A DNA stretch of 64,000 bases from M3007 sp041736625 (GCA_041736625.1 JBGSTG010000073.1:32733-96732), one strand, 5' to 3'. Positions 1-8,713 are shown, counted from the stretch's first letter. The notes: generated by a model not told the origin, from the sequence alone. Translations and numbers: made by a program.

Positions 1-1071
1 TGTGCCGGCGGGTGGAGTGCGCCCCGGCAAGATAGCTTCTTTACGTCGGGTTGTTGCTCGCCTCCCGGAAACCTGGCGTTGGTAGCGTTGCCGGACAATC
101 GGCTGCTGGTGCGCTGGTCAGGTGTGCCGGGCGCAGCGGCATACCGTTTGGAATGGTCGGAAGCCGACTCTGGCGCCTGGCAATCGGCGGTTCTGACAGA
201 CACACAAGCGATCCGGGAAGATCTGGTGGTTTGCGCGCGTTATTTTTTTCGGGTGTCGGCCTTGTGCGATACCGCCTGGTCGACGCCCGGAGCGGAGGTT
301 TCCTGGCAGACCCCCGGTTGCGGCGCTTGCACCGATTCGGTGTACTGCGCCTCGGGCGCAGGCGATGCCTCATCGGCCTGGATCTCCGAGTTAACCCTGG
401 GCGTTTGGCAGCAGAATGGGGTGCCTGGAATGGGTTACGAGGACCATTCCGGCGAACCGGCAGATGCGCTCGTGCTCAATGGCCCCGGGATGCACGAAGT
501 GGTCATCAGGCCGGATGCCGTTGGGGCTTTTCAGCCGCATTTTTTTCGTATTTTCATCGACTTCAACGCCGACGGCGATTTTGACGACGCAGGTGAAGTT
601 GCCTTCGACCCCGGTTTCGCGCTGGATGAGGCCGCAGTTGGATGGTTGGAAATTCCGCCGATTTTAGCAGAAAAAAATGTTCGAATGCGGGTATCGATGA
701 AGCGAAGGACGCCGTTATCCGGCGCTCCGGAACCGTGCGAGACGTTTGATTTTGGGCAGGTGAAGGATTACTGCATTGTTTTGCAGCCTTTTGCCACCGA
801 CGTTCAGGTTCAGCCCACCCGGGTGGAGGGCCTCCGGTTGTCGCCCAATCCTGCGGGAAGTGCGGGAACCTGGTTGATGCCCCCGCTGCCGGTGTCCTCC
901 GGCATCGTATCGGTGCACAACCCACAGGGCTGCCGGCTGTTCGAGCGGGAAATCGGTTCTGCTGAACAGGCGGTTTGGTTGCCGGCCGGACAGTGGCCCG
1001 AGGGCATGTATCTGGTTACGCTGACAGGCGAGAACGCCGTTTGGCAGGGGTGGTTGTGCCGGCAGCAATAA
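1..1071 (+). CDS. T9SS cargo protein, C-terminal part (Fn3 + GEVED + sorting domain)
   Basis: The gene is already open at base 1, so the N-terminus lies outside the window; 356 residues are visible. Residues about 20-110 look like a fibronectin type III domain (LVRWSGVPGAAAYRLEW core, ending with Cys-rich PGC). Residues about 114-264 match the GEVED domain of Bacteroidota surface proteins, with a calcium-like acidic stretch (DFNADGDFDDAGEV) and the closing FDFGQVKDYC. Residues about 275-356 form a type-A T9SS sorting domain starting at LRLSPNP and ending in short beta strands. The product is therefore probably exported by Sec and then moved across the outer membrane by T9SS. What it binds or cleaves cannot be told because the catalytic or adhesive part, if any, is missing. 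It converges on the thioesterase gene with only 15 bases between. Confidence 0.85.
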   Translation, partial: CAGGWSAPRQDSFFTSGCCSPPGNLALVALPDNRLLVRWSGVPGAAAYRLEWSEADSGAWQSAVLTDTQAIREDLVVCARYFFRVSALCDTAWSTPGAEVSWQTPGCGACTDSVYCASGAGDASSAWISELTLGVWQQNGVPGMGYEDHSGEPADALVLNGPGMHEVVIRPDAVGAFQPHFFRIFIDFNADGDFDDAGEVAFDPGFALDEAAVGWLEIPPILAEKNVRMRVSMKRRTPLSGAPEPCETFDFGQVKDYCIVLQPFATDVQVQPTRVEGLRLSPNPAGSAGTWLMPPLPVSSGIVSVHNPQGCRLFEREIGSAEQAVWLPAGQWPEGMYLVTLTGENAVWQGWLCRQQ

Positions 1072-1086
1072 TTCGGGATGTGGGTG

Positions 1087-1641
1087 CTACCGCGATGGAG
1101 CATCGGACTCTATGTCCGCAAAAAAAGCCCGAAGCTCGCCGGCCTCCTTTGGTTTGATGCGCCCCGCCAGAATCAGCCTGAGCTCCCGGCGCCGGGCGGC
1201 GCTTTCATACAGTTTTTGTTCTTCTGAAGACAGCGGGATCACTTCGGGTACTGGAACGGGTGTTTTTTTATCGTCGGCCACGGCCACAAACGTAAAATAG
1301 GCGTGGTTGCAACGCCTGGCGTTTTGTCCCTTTATGTCGTTGGCGAATACCTCTACGTACACCTCGACGGAGGTGTTGAACGCGCGGGTGACGCAAGCGT
1401 CCAGGGTGATCACGTCGCCCAGCAGGATCGGTTTTTGGAATGAAATGTTGTCGACTGCTGCCGTGACCACGTGCGCTTCGCAGTGTTTGCCGGCGCAGAT
1501 GGCGGTCGCTATGTCCATCCAACGCATCAGGTAGCCGCCCATGAGGTTGCCCATCGTGTTGGTATCGTTGGGCATAACGATCTCTGTCATCACGGTACGG
1601 CTGTCGGCCACTTTTTTGGGCGCTTTTTTGGCTTTGGGCAT
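1087..1641 (-). CDS. Acyl-CoA thioesterase (hotdog fold, YciA/BACH-like)
   Basis: A 184-residue protein that should hydrolyse acyl-CoA thioesters in the cytoplasm. The hotdog helix is recognisable near residues 25-50 (NTMGNLMGGYLMRWMD), the typical GG...MD arrangement of YciA/BACH thioesterases, followed by the strand with AAVDNISFQKPI. The N-terminus is a short Lys-rich stretch. I chose the ATG at 1641; a TTG seven codons upstream is also open but would overlap the preceding gene. It lies 13 bases downstream of the DUF6580 gene on the same strand, so the two probably share a transcript. Chain-length preference cannot be inferred. Confidence 0.85.
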   Translation of the reverse strand: MPKAKKAPKKVADSRTVMTEIVMPNDTNTMGNLMGGYLMRWMDIATAICAGKHCEAHVVTAAVDNISFQKPILLGDVITLDACVTRAFNTSVEVYVEVFANDIKGQNARRCNHAYFTFVAVADDKKTPVPVPEVIPLSSEEQKLYESAARRRELRLILAGRIKPKEAGELRAFFADIESDAPSR

Positions 1642-1654
1642 GGGGAGTTGTGGG

Positions 1655-2197
1655 TTAAGCAACGGAAGGTGTGCGGGTCAGTCGATGGTACACAAGGCTG
1701 AATCCGCCAAATAGCACGACGGTGTAAAAGAGGTCGCCCAACACAGTCGGCATGAGGAACGGCAGTCCGGCGGCGTAACAGGCCAAGAGCCCGGCTGTAT
1801 TTTTCGGGTACATGCCGCTTTCTACCCATACGCTGAAGTTGCTCACCAGAAAAAACACCAGTGAGCTGCCGATGGCGGTGGCGCCGATGCGGCTCCAGGT
1901 GCGGTTGTGCGATAACTGCGAGCTGCCCAGCAGCACCACCAAGCCGAACGACAAGTATTGCCACCAGGAGGTAAACCACACGAACCCATCGTAGTATTGG
2001 GCGTAAACCACGTTGTTCAAAACAAGATCGCTTAGAAAGAGCGCCAGGAAGGTTGCGGCAATGGCCATCCATTTGCGTTCCAGCAGGGCAGCGCCAAACA
2101 GCCCCATAGCAGCCAGGGGGGTAAAGTTGGGCCAGTGCGGGAGGATGCGCATCAGGGCCGCCAAAAAGAGGAGCGCGAGGACAAGGCGAATTTTCAT
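1655..2197 (-). CDS. DUF6580 family integral membrane protein
   Basis: A 180-residue protein with about five hydrophobic segments and the family hallmark near the N-terminus (LPHWPNFTPLAAMGLFGAA), followed by a conserved LFLSDLVLNN motif. These match DUF6580, a Bacteroidota/Planctomycete inner-membrane family resembling ECF-type substrate-binding subunits in size and topology, but with no established substrate. The ATG at 2197 is preceded by a good -7 box on the same strand (2232-2239), which supports this start. The open frame continues antisense across the whole M1 peptidase gene, but that extension has no family resemblance. Confidence 0.75.
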   Translation of the reverse strand: MKIRLVLALLFLAALMRILPHWPNFTPLAAMGLFGAALLERKWMAIAATFLALFLSDLVLNNVVYAQYYDGFVWFTSWWQYLSFGLVVLLGSSQLSHNRTWSRIGATAIGSSLVFFLVSNFSVWVESGMYPKNTAGLLACYAAGLPFLMPTVLGDLFYTVVLFGGFSLVYHRLTRTPSVA

Positions 2198-2231
2198 AGA
2201 CGTTATGTTCAGTGTTTTGGCTATTGCGCTG

Positions 2232-2239
2232 CAAAGATA
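2232..2239 (-). promoter_or_regulatory. Bacteroidota -7 box TATCTTTG
   Basis: The minus strand reads TATCTTTG, an exact match to the Bacteroidota -7 consensus TAnnTTTG, 35 bases upstream of the DUF6580 ATG. No convincing TTG -33 element is seen at the usual distance. Confidence 0.45.
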
Positions 2240-2320
2240 GCGCATATTGCACAGCGGGTGTGCCCGATTCGCGCAACTCGTTCGCATTTTCCCTATCATT
2301 GCCGGAAAAAAAATACAACC

Positions 2321-4174
2321 ATGACAAACTGGCTTGTCGCAATAATGTCGGCGATAATCCCTTGCGGTGCTTACGCTCAACCGGATCGTTGGCAGCAACG
2401 CGTCGAATACGCCATGGCGATCGACGTCGATGCGGAAAAACACCAATACCGGGGTAAACAGGAACTCCTGTACACCAACAACAGCCCCGACACCCTCCAC
2501 CAGGTTTTTTATCACCTGTACTTCAACGCTTTTCAACCCGGCAGTATGATGGATGTGCGTTCGCGCACCATCGAGGATGCCGATAAGCGCGTGGCCGACC
2601 GGATCAGCAAGTTGAAACCGGAGGAACAGGGATACATCCGCGTGCGCACGCTCGCCCTGAACGGCAAGCCGGCTGCATTTGAAACCAATGAAACCATCCT
2701 GGAAGTACAGCTCCCCGAACCCATACTCCCCGGCGCCACCGCCCGGCTGGCTATGGAGTGGGATGCCCAGGTGCCCATACAGATACGCCGGTCGGGACGC
2801 GACAACCGGGAGGGCATCGAGTTCTCCATGGCGCAGTGGTATCCCAAACTCTGTGAATACGATTACCAGGGCTGGCACGCCAACCCCTACGTCGCCAGAG
2901 AATTTTACGGCGTCTGGGGCGATTTCGACGTGAAGATCAGTATGGACAGCCGGTACGTGATCGCCGCGGGCGCTGTGTTGCAAAACCCCCAACAGATCGG
3001 CTACGGGTATGAAACCGCCGGCACGCCGGTGGTGCGCCCAACAGGCGACAAACTCAACTGGCACTTTAAATCCATAAACGTTCACGACTTTATGTGGGCC
3101 GCCGACCCGGATTTTACCCATACGACACTGAAAGCCGACGACGGAACCATCATGCGTTTTTTCTGGCAAAAGGGAAAAGGCTACGACGAACAATGGGAAG
3201 CCCTGCCTGCCATCATGAACCGGGCCCGGACGATCATGAACGAGCGTTTCGGCCAATACCCCCACCCGGAGTACGCGTTTATTCAGGGCGGCGACGGCGG
3301 CATGGAGTACCCCATGGGCACGCTCATCACCGGGAACCGACCCTTGACCAGTCTCGTGGGGGTGGCCGTTCACGAACAGTTGCACTCCTGGTATCAAATG
3401 CTCCTCGGCACCAACGAAAGCCTGTATGCCTGGATGGATGAGGGTTTTACCTCCTACGCCGAAAGCATTGTGGAAAACGAACTGGCCCGGGCCGGGTTGA
3501 TGGGCGATCGCAAGGCCACAGACAACCCGCATGCCGGCGGCTACATGGGCTACTTCATGCTGACCAACAGCGGCAAGGCCGAACCGCTGACCACCCATGC
3601 AGACCATTTTCAAAGCAACCAGGGCTATGGGCTTTCGGCTTACTCCAAAGGTCACGTTTTCCTGGCCCAGCTCGGATATGTGATCGGAGAGGAGAATCTG
3701 GCCAAAGGACTCTTGTTGTATTTTGACACCTGGAAGTTCAAACACCCCAATGCCAATGATTTCGTCCGCATCATGGAAAAACAAAGCGGCCTGGAGCTCG
3801 ACTGGTACAAAGAGGATTTTGTAAACACCACCAATACCATCGATTACAGCATTTCCAAAGTAGAGGAAGAGGACCGCAAGCACACACGAATTACGGTGGC
3901 CAGAAATGGACGCATGGCCATGCCCGTAGAGGTAGTGGTGACCTACGACAATGGCAAACAGGAAATGTATTATGCGCCATTGGAAAGTATGCGCGGGGTA
4001 AAACCCGTCGAATCTGACCTGCCGCGCACCGTGCTGCCCGATCACCGTTGGGTCGACCCCTCCTTTTCATTTGTTATTCCTGAAAAGTTGAAAAACATCT
4101 CCCGGATCGAGATAGACCCTTCAAAACGGCTGGCGGACGTGAACGCGGCAGACAACCAATGGGCTAAAGAGTGA
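2321..4174 (+). CDS. M1 family metallopeptidase (exported)
   Basis: A 617-residue zinc aminopeptidase-like protein. A signal peptide covers residues 1-19 (ends CGAYA). The gluzincin core is intact: HEQLH followed 18 residues later by the third zinc ligand in WMDEGFTSYAE, and an upstream GGMEYP motif takes the place of the exopeptidase GAMEN motif. The N-terminal half is the beta-saddle domain of M1 enzymes. It should trim peptides in the periplasm or outside the cell. The ATG at 2321 gives the signal peptide; the frame is open further upstream but that part overlaps the divergent promoter region. The gene is monocistronic, diverging from DUF6580 and converging on the EnvC-like gene across a long inverted repeat. 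Confidence 0.93.
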   Translation: MTNWLVAIMSAIIPCGAYAQPDRWQQRVEYAMAIDVDAEKHQYRGKQELLYTNNSPDTLHQVFYHLYFNAFQPGSMMDVRSRTIEDADKRVADRISKLKPEEQGYIRVRTLALNGKPAAFETNETILEVQLPEPILPGATARLAMEWDAQVPIQIRRSGRDNREGIEFSMAQWYPKLCEYDYQGWHANPYVAREFYGVWGDFDVKISMDSRYVIAAGAVLQNPQQIGYGYETAGTPVVRPTGDKLNWHFKSINVHDFMWAADPDFTHTTLKADDGTIMRFFWQKGKGYDEQWEALPAIMNRARTIMNERFGQYPHPEYAFIQGGDGGMEYPMGTLITGNRPLTSLVGVAVHEQLHSWYQMLLGTNESLYAWMDEGFTSYAESIVENELARAGLMGDRKATDNPHAGGYMGYFMLTNSGKAEPLTTHADHFQSNQGYGLSAYSKGHVFLAQLGYVIGEENLAKGLLLYFDTWKFKHPNANDFVRIMEKQSGLELDWYKEDFVNTTNTIDYSISKVEEEDRKHTRITVARNGRMAMPVEVVVTYDNGKQEMYYAPLESMRGVKPVESDLPRTVLPDHRWVDPSFSFVIPEKLKNISRIEIDPSKRLADVNAADNQWAKE

Positions 4175-4230
4175 CCCCCGAACGATTTGGTCTCCGGTTG
4201 AGCGCCCCGTGTCTGTGAACGGATGCCCTC

Positions 4231-4320
4231 TGTGCCCCTCTGCGAAACCTCTGCGTCCTCTGTGGTTCCTTTTAAAAATAAACCGCAGAGGACGCAGAGA
4301 GGTTTCGCAGAGGGGCGCAA
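4231..4320. repeat. Long inverted repeat built from CTCTGCG units, between convergent genes
   Basis: The left arm (4234-4266) and right arm (4281-4316) are near-perfect reverse complements: one G/A mismatch and a 2-base insertion in the right arm, with a 14-base A/T-rich loop. Each arm contains three or four CTCTGCG/CTCTGTG words spaced 9-11 bases apart. It fills the gap between the M1 peptidase (ends 4174, +) and the EnvC-like gene (ends 4326, -), so it could act as a bidirectional terminator. Its repetitive make-up also suggests a dispersed genomic repeat. Confidence 0.8.
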
Positions 4321-4325
4321 AGGAC

Positions 4326-5663
4326 TCATTTCACCCACAGCCCCGGGTTCATCCGTTCCCGTTGGTACCACACTTCAAAATGCAATTCTGCGGTGCCGCT
4401 GATGGGGTTGGTGCTCACGCGGCCGAGGGTTTCGTTGGCACGGACCGTTTGCCCTTTTTCCACTTGCAGGTTGGCGAGGTTGGCGTAAACGGTGTAGTAG
4501 TTGCCGTGTTGGAGGATCACGGTGTAGTCGTGCCCGGGAATAAATTGCACGCCGGCGACGATCCCTTCGTACACCGCACGGGCCGGGGCGCCTTCCTCTG
4601 TTTGGATGTCGATGCCATTGTTGGTAATCTCCAGATTTCGGATGGTGGGGTGGTGCTGGCGGCCATATTTCCGGGAGATAAAGCCTTTGCTCACTGGCAT
4701 GGGTAATTTCCCTTTTTGGTTTCCGAAGCCGGCGGAGGTGAGGTCATCCCCTGTTTCTTCCGTCTTTTCAGGCGCAGCGACCTCTTTTTTTGCGGCGGCG
4801 GCAGGTTTTTCCCGGGTTTTTTCCTTTCTTTCGGCGGCGGGTTTGGCGGCAGGTTTGGCCGCAGCTGCTCGTTTTTCGGTTTCCTTCCGTTTGATCTCTG
4901 CGGTAATCACGGCCTCAATGGCTTTGTTGAGTTCGTCGTGGGCTGCCTGTTGCTTTTTGAGTTGTTGCCGCAGCCTGTTCTCGTCCTGCTTGAGTTCCTG
5001 AAGTAGGGTGTTTTTGTTTTTCAGTTCGGTGTCGAGCGTCGATCTTTGGCCGGTGAGGGAGGAGAGCAGCAATTCTTTTTCCAGGCGCGTTTGTTCAAGC
5101 GTGGAGAGTCGACGGGACAGGATATCGCGGGTAAAGCGAATGGCCTGCGATTGCTGGCGCCGAAACGTGTCGTACTTGCGCAAAAAAAGCCAGCGCCGGA
5201 ACGCATGATTCAACGAGGAAGCGGAGAGGATGTACAGCAACGGTTTGTGCAGTGTCTTACGCCGGAAGGCACTGCGCACCATTCGACCATATTCGGCTTC
5301 CATGACAACAATGTCTGCGTTCAGGGAGGATACGACATCTTCGGTTCGGGTGATGCTTTCCTGGGCGGCGATGATTTCCGCTTGTACCGTTTCTACCAGG
5401 GACGCCCGGTGCTCAATTTGCTTTTGAAGGGCGATAAATCGGTTGTAGGTGGCTTCTTTGGACTTAGCTGTTTTTTTCAACAGGTTGTCGGTCTGCTCAA
5501 TGTCGTTTAGGAGCTTTTTGCGCTTGATTTCAAGCTCGGCCTTGGATTGCGCCATCACCCCGCCAAAGGGCACCAAGCCGCTCAACAGCAACAAGGCCGC
5601 ACACCTATTTAGCCATCGGGCTGTAGTGCTCGGGTATTTCAAATCGATAAGTTTCCGCGCCAT
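4326..5663 (-). CDS. EnvC-like murein hydrolase activator (degenerate LytM/M23 domain)
   Basis: A 445-residue protein: a hydrophobic segment at about residues 18-38, a long coiled coil (roughly 40-270), an Ala/Lys/Pro/Glu-rich linker (about 275-320) and a C-terminal LytM domain (about 345-445). Two positions that normally bind zinc are replaced by Asn: the HxxxD motif reads NNGID and the HxH motif reads YANL, while ELHFEVW keeps its His. This pattern is typical of EnvC/NlpD-type proteins that activate amidases at the division site rather than cut peptidoglycan. I chose the ATG at 5663, which overlaps the upstream DUF4292 gene by 59 bases; the frame stays open to 5726. It is the last gene of the TPR-DUF4292-EnvC operon. 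Confidence 0.85.
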   Translation of the reverse strand: MARKLIDLKYPSTTARWLNRCAALLLLSGLVPFGGVMAQSKAELEIKRKKLLNDIEQTDNLLKKTAKSKEATYNRFIALQKQIEHRASLVETVQAEIIAAQESITRTEDVVSSLNADIVVMEAEYGRMVRSAFRRKTLHKPLLYILSASSLNHAFRRWLFLRKYDTFRRQQSQAIRFTRDILSRRLSTLEQTRLEKELLLSSLTGQRSTLDTELKNKNTLLQELKQDENRLRQQLKKQQAAHDELNKAIEAVITAEIKRKETEKRAAAAKPAAKPAAERKEKTREKPAAAAKKEVAAPEKTEETGDDLTSAGFGNQKGKLPMPVSKGFISRKYGRQHHPTIRNLEITNNGIDIQTEEGAPARAVYEGIVAGVQFIPGHDYTVILQHGNYYTVYANLANLQVEKGQTVRANETLGRVSTNPISGTAELHFEVWYQRERMNPGLWVK

Positions 5664-6411
5664 TAGGTAGTACTTCCGTGAAGGTGATGTCCAGCAGGAA
5701 GTGCCCGTTTTGCATACTACGGGCATCTAAGCGGCGAAAATACGGAAAAGGTCCGAGCAAGTCCACGTTTTGAAAACGATCAAACCCAAGAAACAATTGG
5801 TCCTGTGCGTTTTTTTCGGTGAACACGCCATTTCGCCAGCGGTAGAGACCTTCCTGAATGCCGTATAACGCCTGATAGCGCAGGGTTTCGCCGCGGAGTT
5901 GGTGCAAACCGTCCAGGGTGTCCGACGTCATATGCATATTGGGCAAAAACCAGGCCGAACCGATGAGCATGTCCTGCAGGAGTTCAAATCCGCCAGGGAC
6001 GCCGTACTCGGACATCAGGCTTTCAAGCGATAAAACGCCGTAGCTGCGGTCGATTCGATTGACGATGTAGGCGCTGTCGCGCTTGATCAGTACCCGCAGT
6101 CCTTCGATGCCGAATTTTTTGACATTGATCCAGATGACGCTGTCGCGAAGCCAGATGATGTTGGCGGATGCCCGAATTTCCTGTCCGTCGCCGCTGCCTT
6201 CCAGCGTGGCGCGCAATAGCAGGTTGTTGAGTCGCTTGTCCGGCTCAAAGTGTGCCTTGTTTTTCAGGAAAGCGACCGTTCGCACCTGTTTGGGGGGGGC
6301 AAAGGCGTCGTTCGAATTTTTATTTTTGTTACTACATCCCGATGCAGCGAGTAAGACGGCGAGTGCGGTCAACGTCAGCGCAAAAGATGTCAGCGTGTGC
6401 CGGAAGTTCAT
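5605..6411 (-). CDS. DUF4292 family lipoprotein
   Basis: A 268-residue protein with a lipoprotein signal (TALAVLLAASGC, Cys at about residue 26), then an Asn/Lys-rich spacer and a beta-rich domain resembling the LolA/LolB-like fold of DUF4292 (SVIWINVKKFGIEGLRVLI, later a disc-like YRFEIP end). It probably sits at the inner leaflet of the outer membrane; the family function is not established. I favour the ATG at 6411 because it leaves a normal n-region; an in-frame ATG at 6441 would add ten residues. It lies between a TPR gene and an EnvC-like gene, which suggests a role in envelope or cell-wall assembly. Confidence 0.82.
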   Translation of the reverse strand: MNFRHTLTSFALTLTALAVLLAASGCSNKNKNSNDAFAPPKQVRTVAFLKNKAHFEPDKRLNNLLLRATLEGSGDGQEIRASANIIWLRDSVIWINVKKFGIEGLRVLIKRDSAYIVNRIDRSYGVLSLESLMSEYGVPGGFELLQDMLIGSAWFLPNMHMTSDTLDGLHQLRGETLRYQALYGIQEGLYRWRNGVFTEKNAQDQLFLGFDRFQNVDLLGPFPYFRRLDARSMQNGHFLLDITFTEVLPNGAETYRFEIPEHYSPMAK

Positions 6412-6445
6412 GTACTTTTCTGTGTGGTTTTTCTGGCGCATGGTT

Positions 6446-6760
6446 TCAGGTTGTTTCGTCCAGTTCCATCCGCGCAGCGGCCAATTCGCTCCAGGCATGC
6501 CGGTCGCCGAGTTGTTGCGCTATGGAAATGCCGGTATCGTACACTTCAAGGGCTTCCGACGGCCGCTCCAGGGCTTCCAGCAACTTGCCCAGGTGGTAGT
6601 ACAGGCCGACATATTGCGGATCGGTTTCCTGCAAACGCCGGTAATACACGAGCGCAGTCGGCAGATCGTTGCTTTTTTCGTACTCCTTCGCGGTGGCAAA
6701 AAGCAGGAAGGCGTCGTTTGGCGACGCGTCAAGCATGGTTTTCAACTGTTCGAGGCGCAT
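6446..6760 (-). CDS. Small TPR protein
   Basis: A 104-residue, all-helical protein with about two tetratricopeptide repeats: one around FLLFATAKEYEKSNDLPTAL and one around VGLYYHLGKLLEALERPSEA, each with the A/G-Y-P pattern of TPRs. It has no signal peptide, so it is probably a cytoplasmic adaptor. It is the first gene of the operon with DUF4292 and the EnvC-like protein; the next gene starts 34 bases downstream. Confidence 0.8.
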   Translation of the reverse strand: MRLEQLKTMLDASPNDAFLLFATAKEYEKSNDLPTALVYYRRLQETDPQYVGLYYHLGKLLEALERPSEALEVYDTGISIAQQLGDRHAWSELAAARMELDETT

Positions 6761-6884
6761 GGTTTAGCTCCCAAAAATGAACGCAAAAACTTAGAATGTT
6801 TATAAAAAACACCCAAAGTGCGGGTTTGTTAAATAAATAGCGAAAATTCGCTACAAAAAATGGGGCGGTATACGAAGTGCACCC

Positions 6885-6892
6885 TAACTTTG
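6885..6892 (+). promoter_or_regulatory. Bacteroidota -7 box TAACTTTG upstream of etfB
   Basis: TAACTTTG matches TAnnTTTG exactly and lies 50 bases upstream of the etfB ATG, in the AT-rich gap between the divergent TPR and etfB genes. No clear TTG is seen at -33. Confidence 0.5.
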
Positions 6893-6942
6893 CGTCTGCA
6901 TCAGCAAGCAAAACTGAAAGCAATTCATTTGAACCATTCAAT

Positions 6943-7683
6943 ATGAAATACCTCGTTTGCATCAGTCAAACGCCGGATACCACGGCAAAGATATCCTTTA
7001 CGGACGACGGCAAGGCGTTTAACGCCGCAGGCCAGCCCGTTATTATGAATCCGTACGACGAATGGTACGCCCTGGTGCGCGCCTGCGAACTGGCGGAGGC
7101 CGACGGCGGCACCGTGGTGGCCATCAACGTGGGCCCGGCCGCCAACGAACAAACCATACGCAAGGCGCTGGCCATCGGCGCACACGAGGCGGTGCGCATC
7201 GACGCCGAGCCGCTTAGCGCCGAATTTGTGGCCCAACAGATCGCGGCTTACGCCAAAGAACAGGCGTTTGATCTGGTGCTCCTTGGCAAGGAAACCATCG
7301 ACTACAACGGCTCAGAAGTGGGCGCCATGGTGGCGGAACTCCTCGACCTGCCTTACGTTTCCTATGCCGCCCACCTCGACATGCAGGGCAAAACGGCTCT
7401 CATCTCCCGCGACATCGAAGGCGGCGAAGAGGTGCTGGAAGTGGATGCCCCCTTCGTTTTAAGTGCCGCCAAAGGGCTCGCTGAGCAGCGCATACCCAAC
7501 ATGCGGGGCATCATGATGGCGCGCACCAAGCCGCTCCAGGTGATCGCTCCGATTTCGGTGGAAACCCACGTTGAAACCGTGCGTTTTGACCTCCCACCGG
7601 CCAAAACCGGTGTGAAACTAATTGAACCCGATAACATGGACGAACTGGTGCGTTTGTTGCACGAGGAAGCAAAAGTCATCTAA
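6943..7683 (+). CDS. etfB: Electron transfer flavoprotein beta subunit
   Basis: A 246-residue protein with the start MKYLVCISQTPDTTAKI typical of EtfB, the NPYDEWYALVRACEL motif, and the AMP-binding segment around LLGKETIDYNGSEVGAMVAELL. With EtfA it carries electrons from acyl-CoA and related dehydrogenases to the respiratory chain through ETF-quinone oxidoreductase. The ATG at 6943 is the family start. It is followed after one base by etfA, so the two subunits are co-transcribed and probably translationally coupled. Confidence 0.95.
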   Translation: MKYLVCISQTPDTTAKISFTDDGKAFNAAGQPVIMNPYDEWYALVRACELAEADGGTVVAINVGPAANEQTIRKALAIGAHEAVRIDAEPLSAEFVAQQIAAYAKEQAFDLVLLGKETIDYNGSEVGAMVAELLDLPYVSYAAHLDMQGKTALISRDIEGGEEVLEVDAPFVLSAAKGLAEQRIPNMRGIMMARTKPLQVIAPISVETHVETVRFDLPPAKTGVKLIEPDNMDELVRLLHEEAKVI

Positions 7684-7684
7684 A

Positions 7685-8650
7685 ATGGTACTGGTATACG
7701 CAGAAAGCCCGCGCGGGCAATTCAAAAAAACCGCCCTCGAAGCCGTCACCTACGGCAAGAAAACCGCCGATTTGCTGGGCACCGGTTGTCAGGTCGTCGT
7801 ATTGGGCACCAAAGTGCAAAATGCCGGCGAGTTGGGCAAATACGGCGCCTCGCAAGTGCTTCACGTGAACGATCCGGCGCTGGACACCCTGGATAGCCAG
7901 GTGTACGCAACGGTGCTCGCCGACATCGCCCGTCAACAGGGCGCTACCGTGCTGATTTTGTGCCACACTTCCACCGGAAAATCCATCGCCGGCCGCCTGG
8001 CCATACGCCTGGATGCCGGGCTGGTATCCGGTGTAACCGCCTTGCCGGAACAAAGCGGCAACGCCTTGCTGGTGAAAAAAAGCGTGTTTTCCGGAAAGGC
8101 AGTGGCCACTTACGCGATCAGCAGCGGTGTAAAAGTGATTTCACTGATGGGCAACGCCGTTAAACCCGAGTCGAACGACAGCGAAGCACCGGTTCACACG
8201 GTAAGCGCAACGGCGCAGGCCTCGCGCATTCGCGTGAAAGAAACCAAAACCCAGGAAGGGGTCGTGCCCCTGCCCGAGGCCGAAGTCGTGGTGTCGGGCG
8301 GTCGCGGCCTGAAAGATCCCGGCAACTGGGGCATCGTAGAAGACCTGGCGAATGCCCTGGGCGCTACCACCGCTTGCTCGCGTCCGGTGTCTGACAGCGG
8401 CTGGCGGCCCCACCACGAACACGTCGGACAAACCGGCATCGCCATACGGCCCACCCTGTACATCGCCATCGGCATCAGCGGCGCCATTCAGCACCTGGCA
8501 GGGGTGAACAACTCCAAGGTGATCGTGGTCATCAACAAAGACCCGGAAGCGCCGTTTTACAAAGCAGCCGACTATGGGGTGCAGGGCGACCTGTTCGAAG
8601 TGGTGCCCAGGCTTACCGAAGCCGTCAAACGCTTCAAAGACGCGCAATAA
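7685..8650 (+). CDS. etfA: Electron transfer flavoprotein alpha subunit
   Basis: A 321-residue protein. The C-terminal FAD-binding domain is clear: VVSGGRGLKDPGNW, then SRPVSDSGWRPHHEHVGQTG (the segment that wraps the flavin), then YIAIGISGAIQHLAGVNNSK and the closing INKDPEAPFYKAADYGV. The N-terminal half is the nucleotide-binding-like domain that packs on EtfB. The length matches normal EtfA. The start at 7685 is one base after the etfB stop. Confidence 0.96.
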   Translation: MVLVYAESPRGQFKKTALEAVTYGKKTADLLGTGCQVVVLGTKVQNAGELGKYGASQVLHVNDPALDTLDSQVYATVLADIARQQGATVLILCHTSTGKSIAGRLAIRLDAGLVSGVTALPEQSGNALLVKKSVFSGKAVATYAISSGVKVISLMGNAVKPESNDSEAPVHTVSATAQASRIRVKETKTQEGVVPLPEAEVVVSGGRGLKDPGNWGIVEDLANALGATTACSRPVSDSGWRPHHEHVGQTGIAIRPTLYIAIGISGAIQHLAGVNNSKVIVVINKDPEAPFYKAADYGVQGDLFEVVPRLTEAVKRFKDAQ

Positions 8651-8659
8651 AGGCGTTCG

Positions 8660-8683
8660 ACAACCAAGTTGTGGGTTGGTTGT
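8660..8683 (+). terminator. Stem-loop after etfA
   Basis: ACAACCAA (8660-8667) pairs with TTGGTTGT (8676-8683) across an 8-base loop, just after the etfA stop. There is no long T-run, and the right arm overlaps a possible -33 element for the next gene, so the terminator call is weak. Confidence 0.35.
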
Positions 8684-8705
8684 TATGATGCCGACCGGAA
8701 AACAT

Positions 8706-8713
8706 TACCTTTG
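8706..8713 (+). promoter_or_regulatory. Bacteroidota -7 box TACCTTTG with TTG at -33
   Basis: TACCTTTG matches TAnnTTTG, with a TTG at 8680-8682, 23 bases upstream. It lies 36 bases before the start of the bifunctional-nuclease gene. Confidence 0.5.

Noticed and set aside
2200..4045. Minus-strand reading frame extending the DUF6580 protein to about 796 residues
   Set aside because: It is antisense to the M1 peptidase, shows no family features, and the DUF6580 hallmark begins at the ATG at 2197 with its own promoter box.
4042..4371. Small minus-strand frame over the convergent repeat
   Set aside because: It consists mainly of translated repeat and the ends of two real genes, with no conserved pattern.
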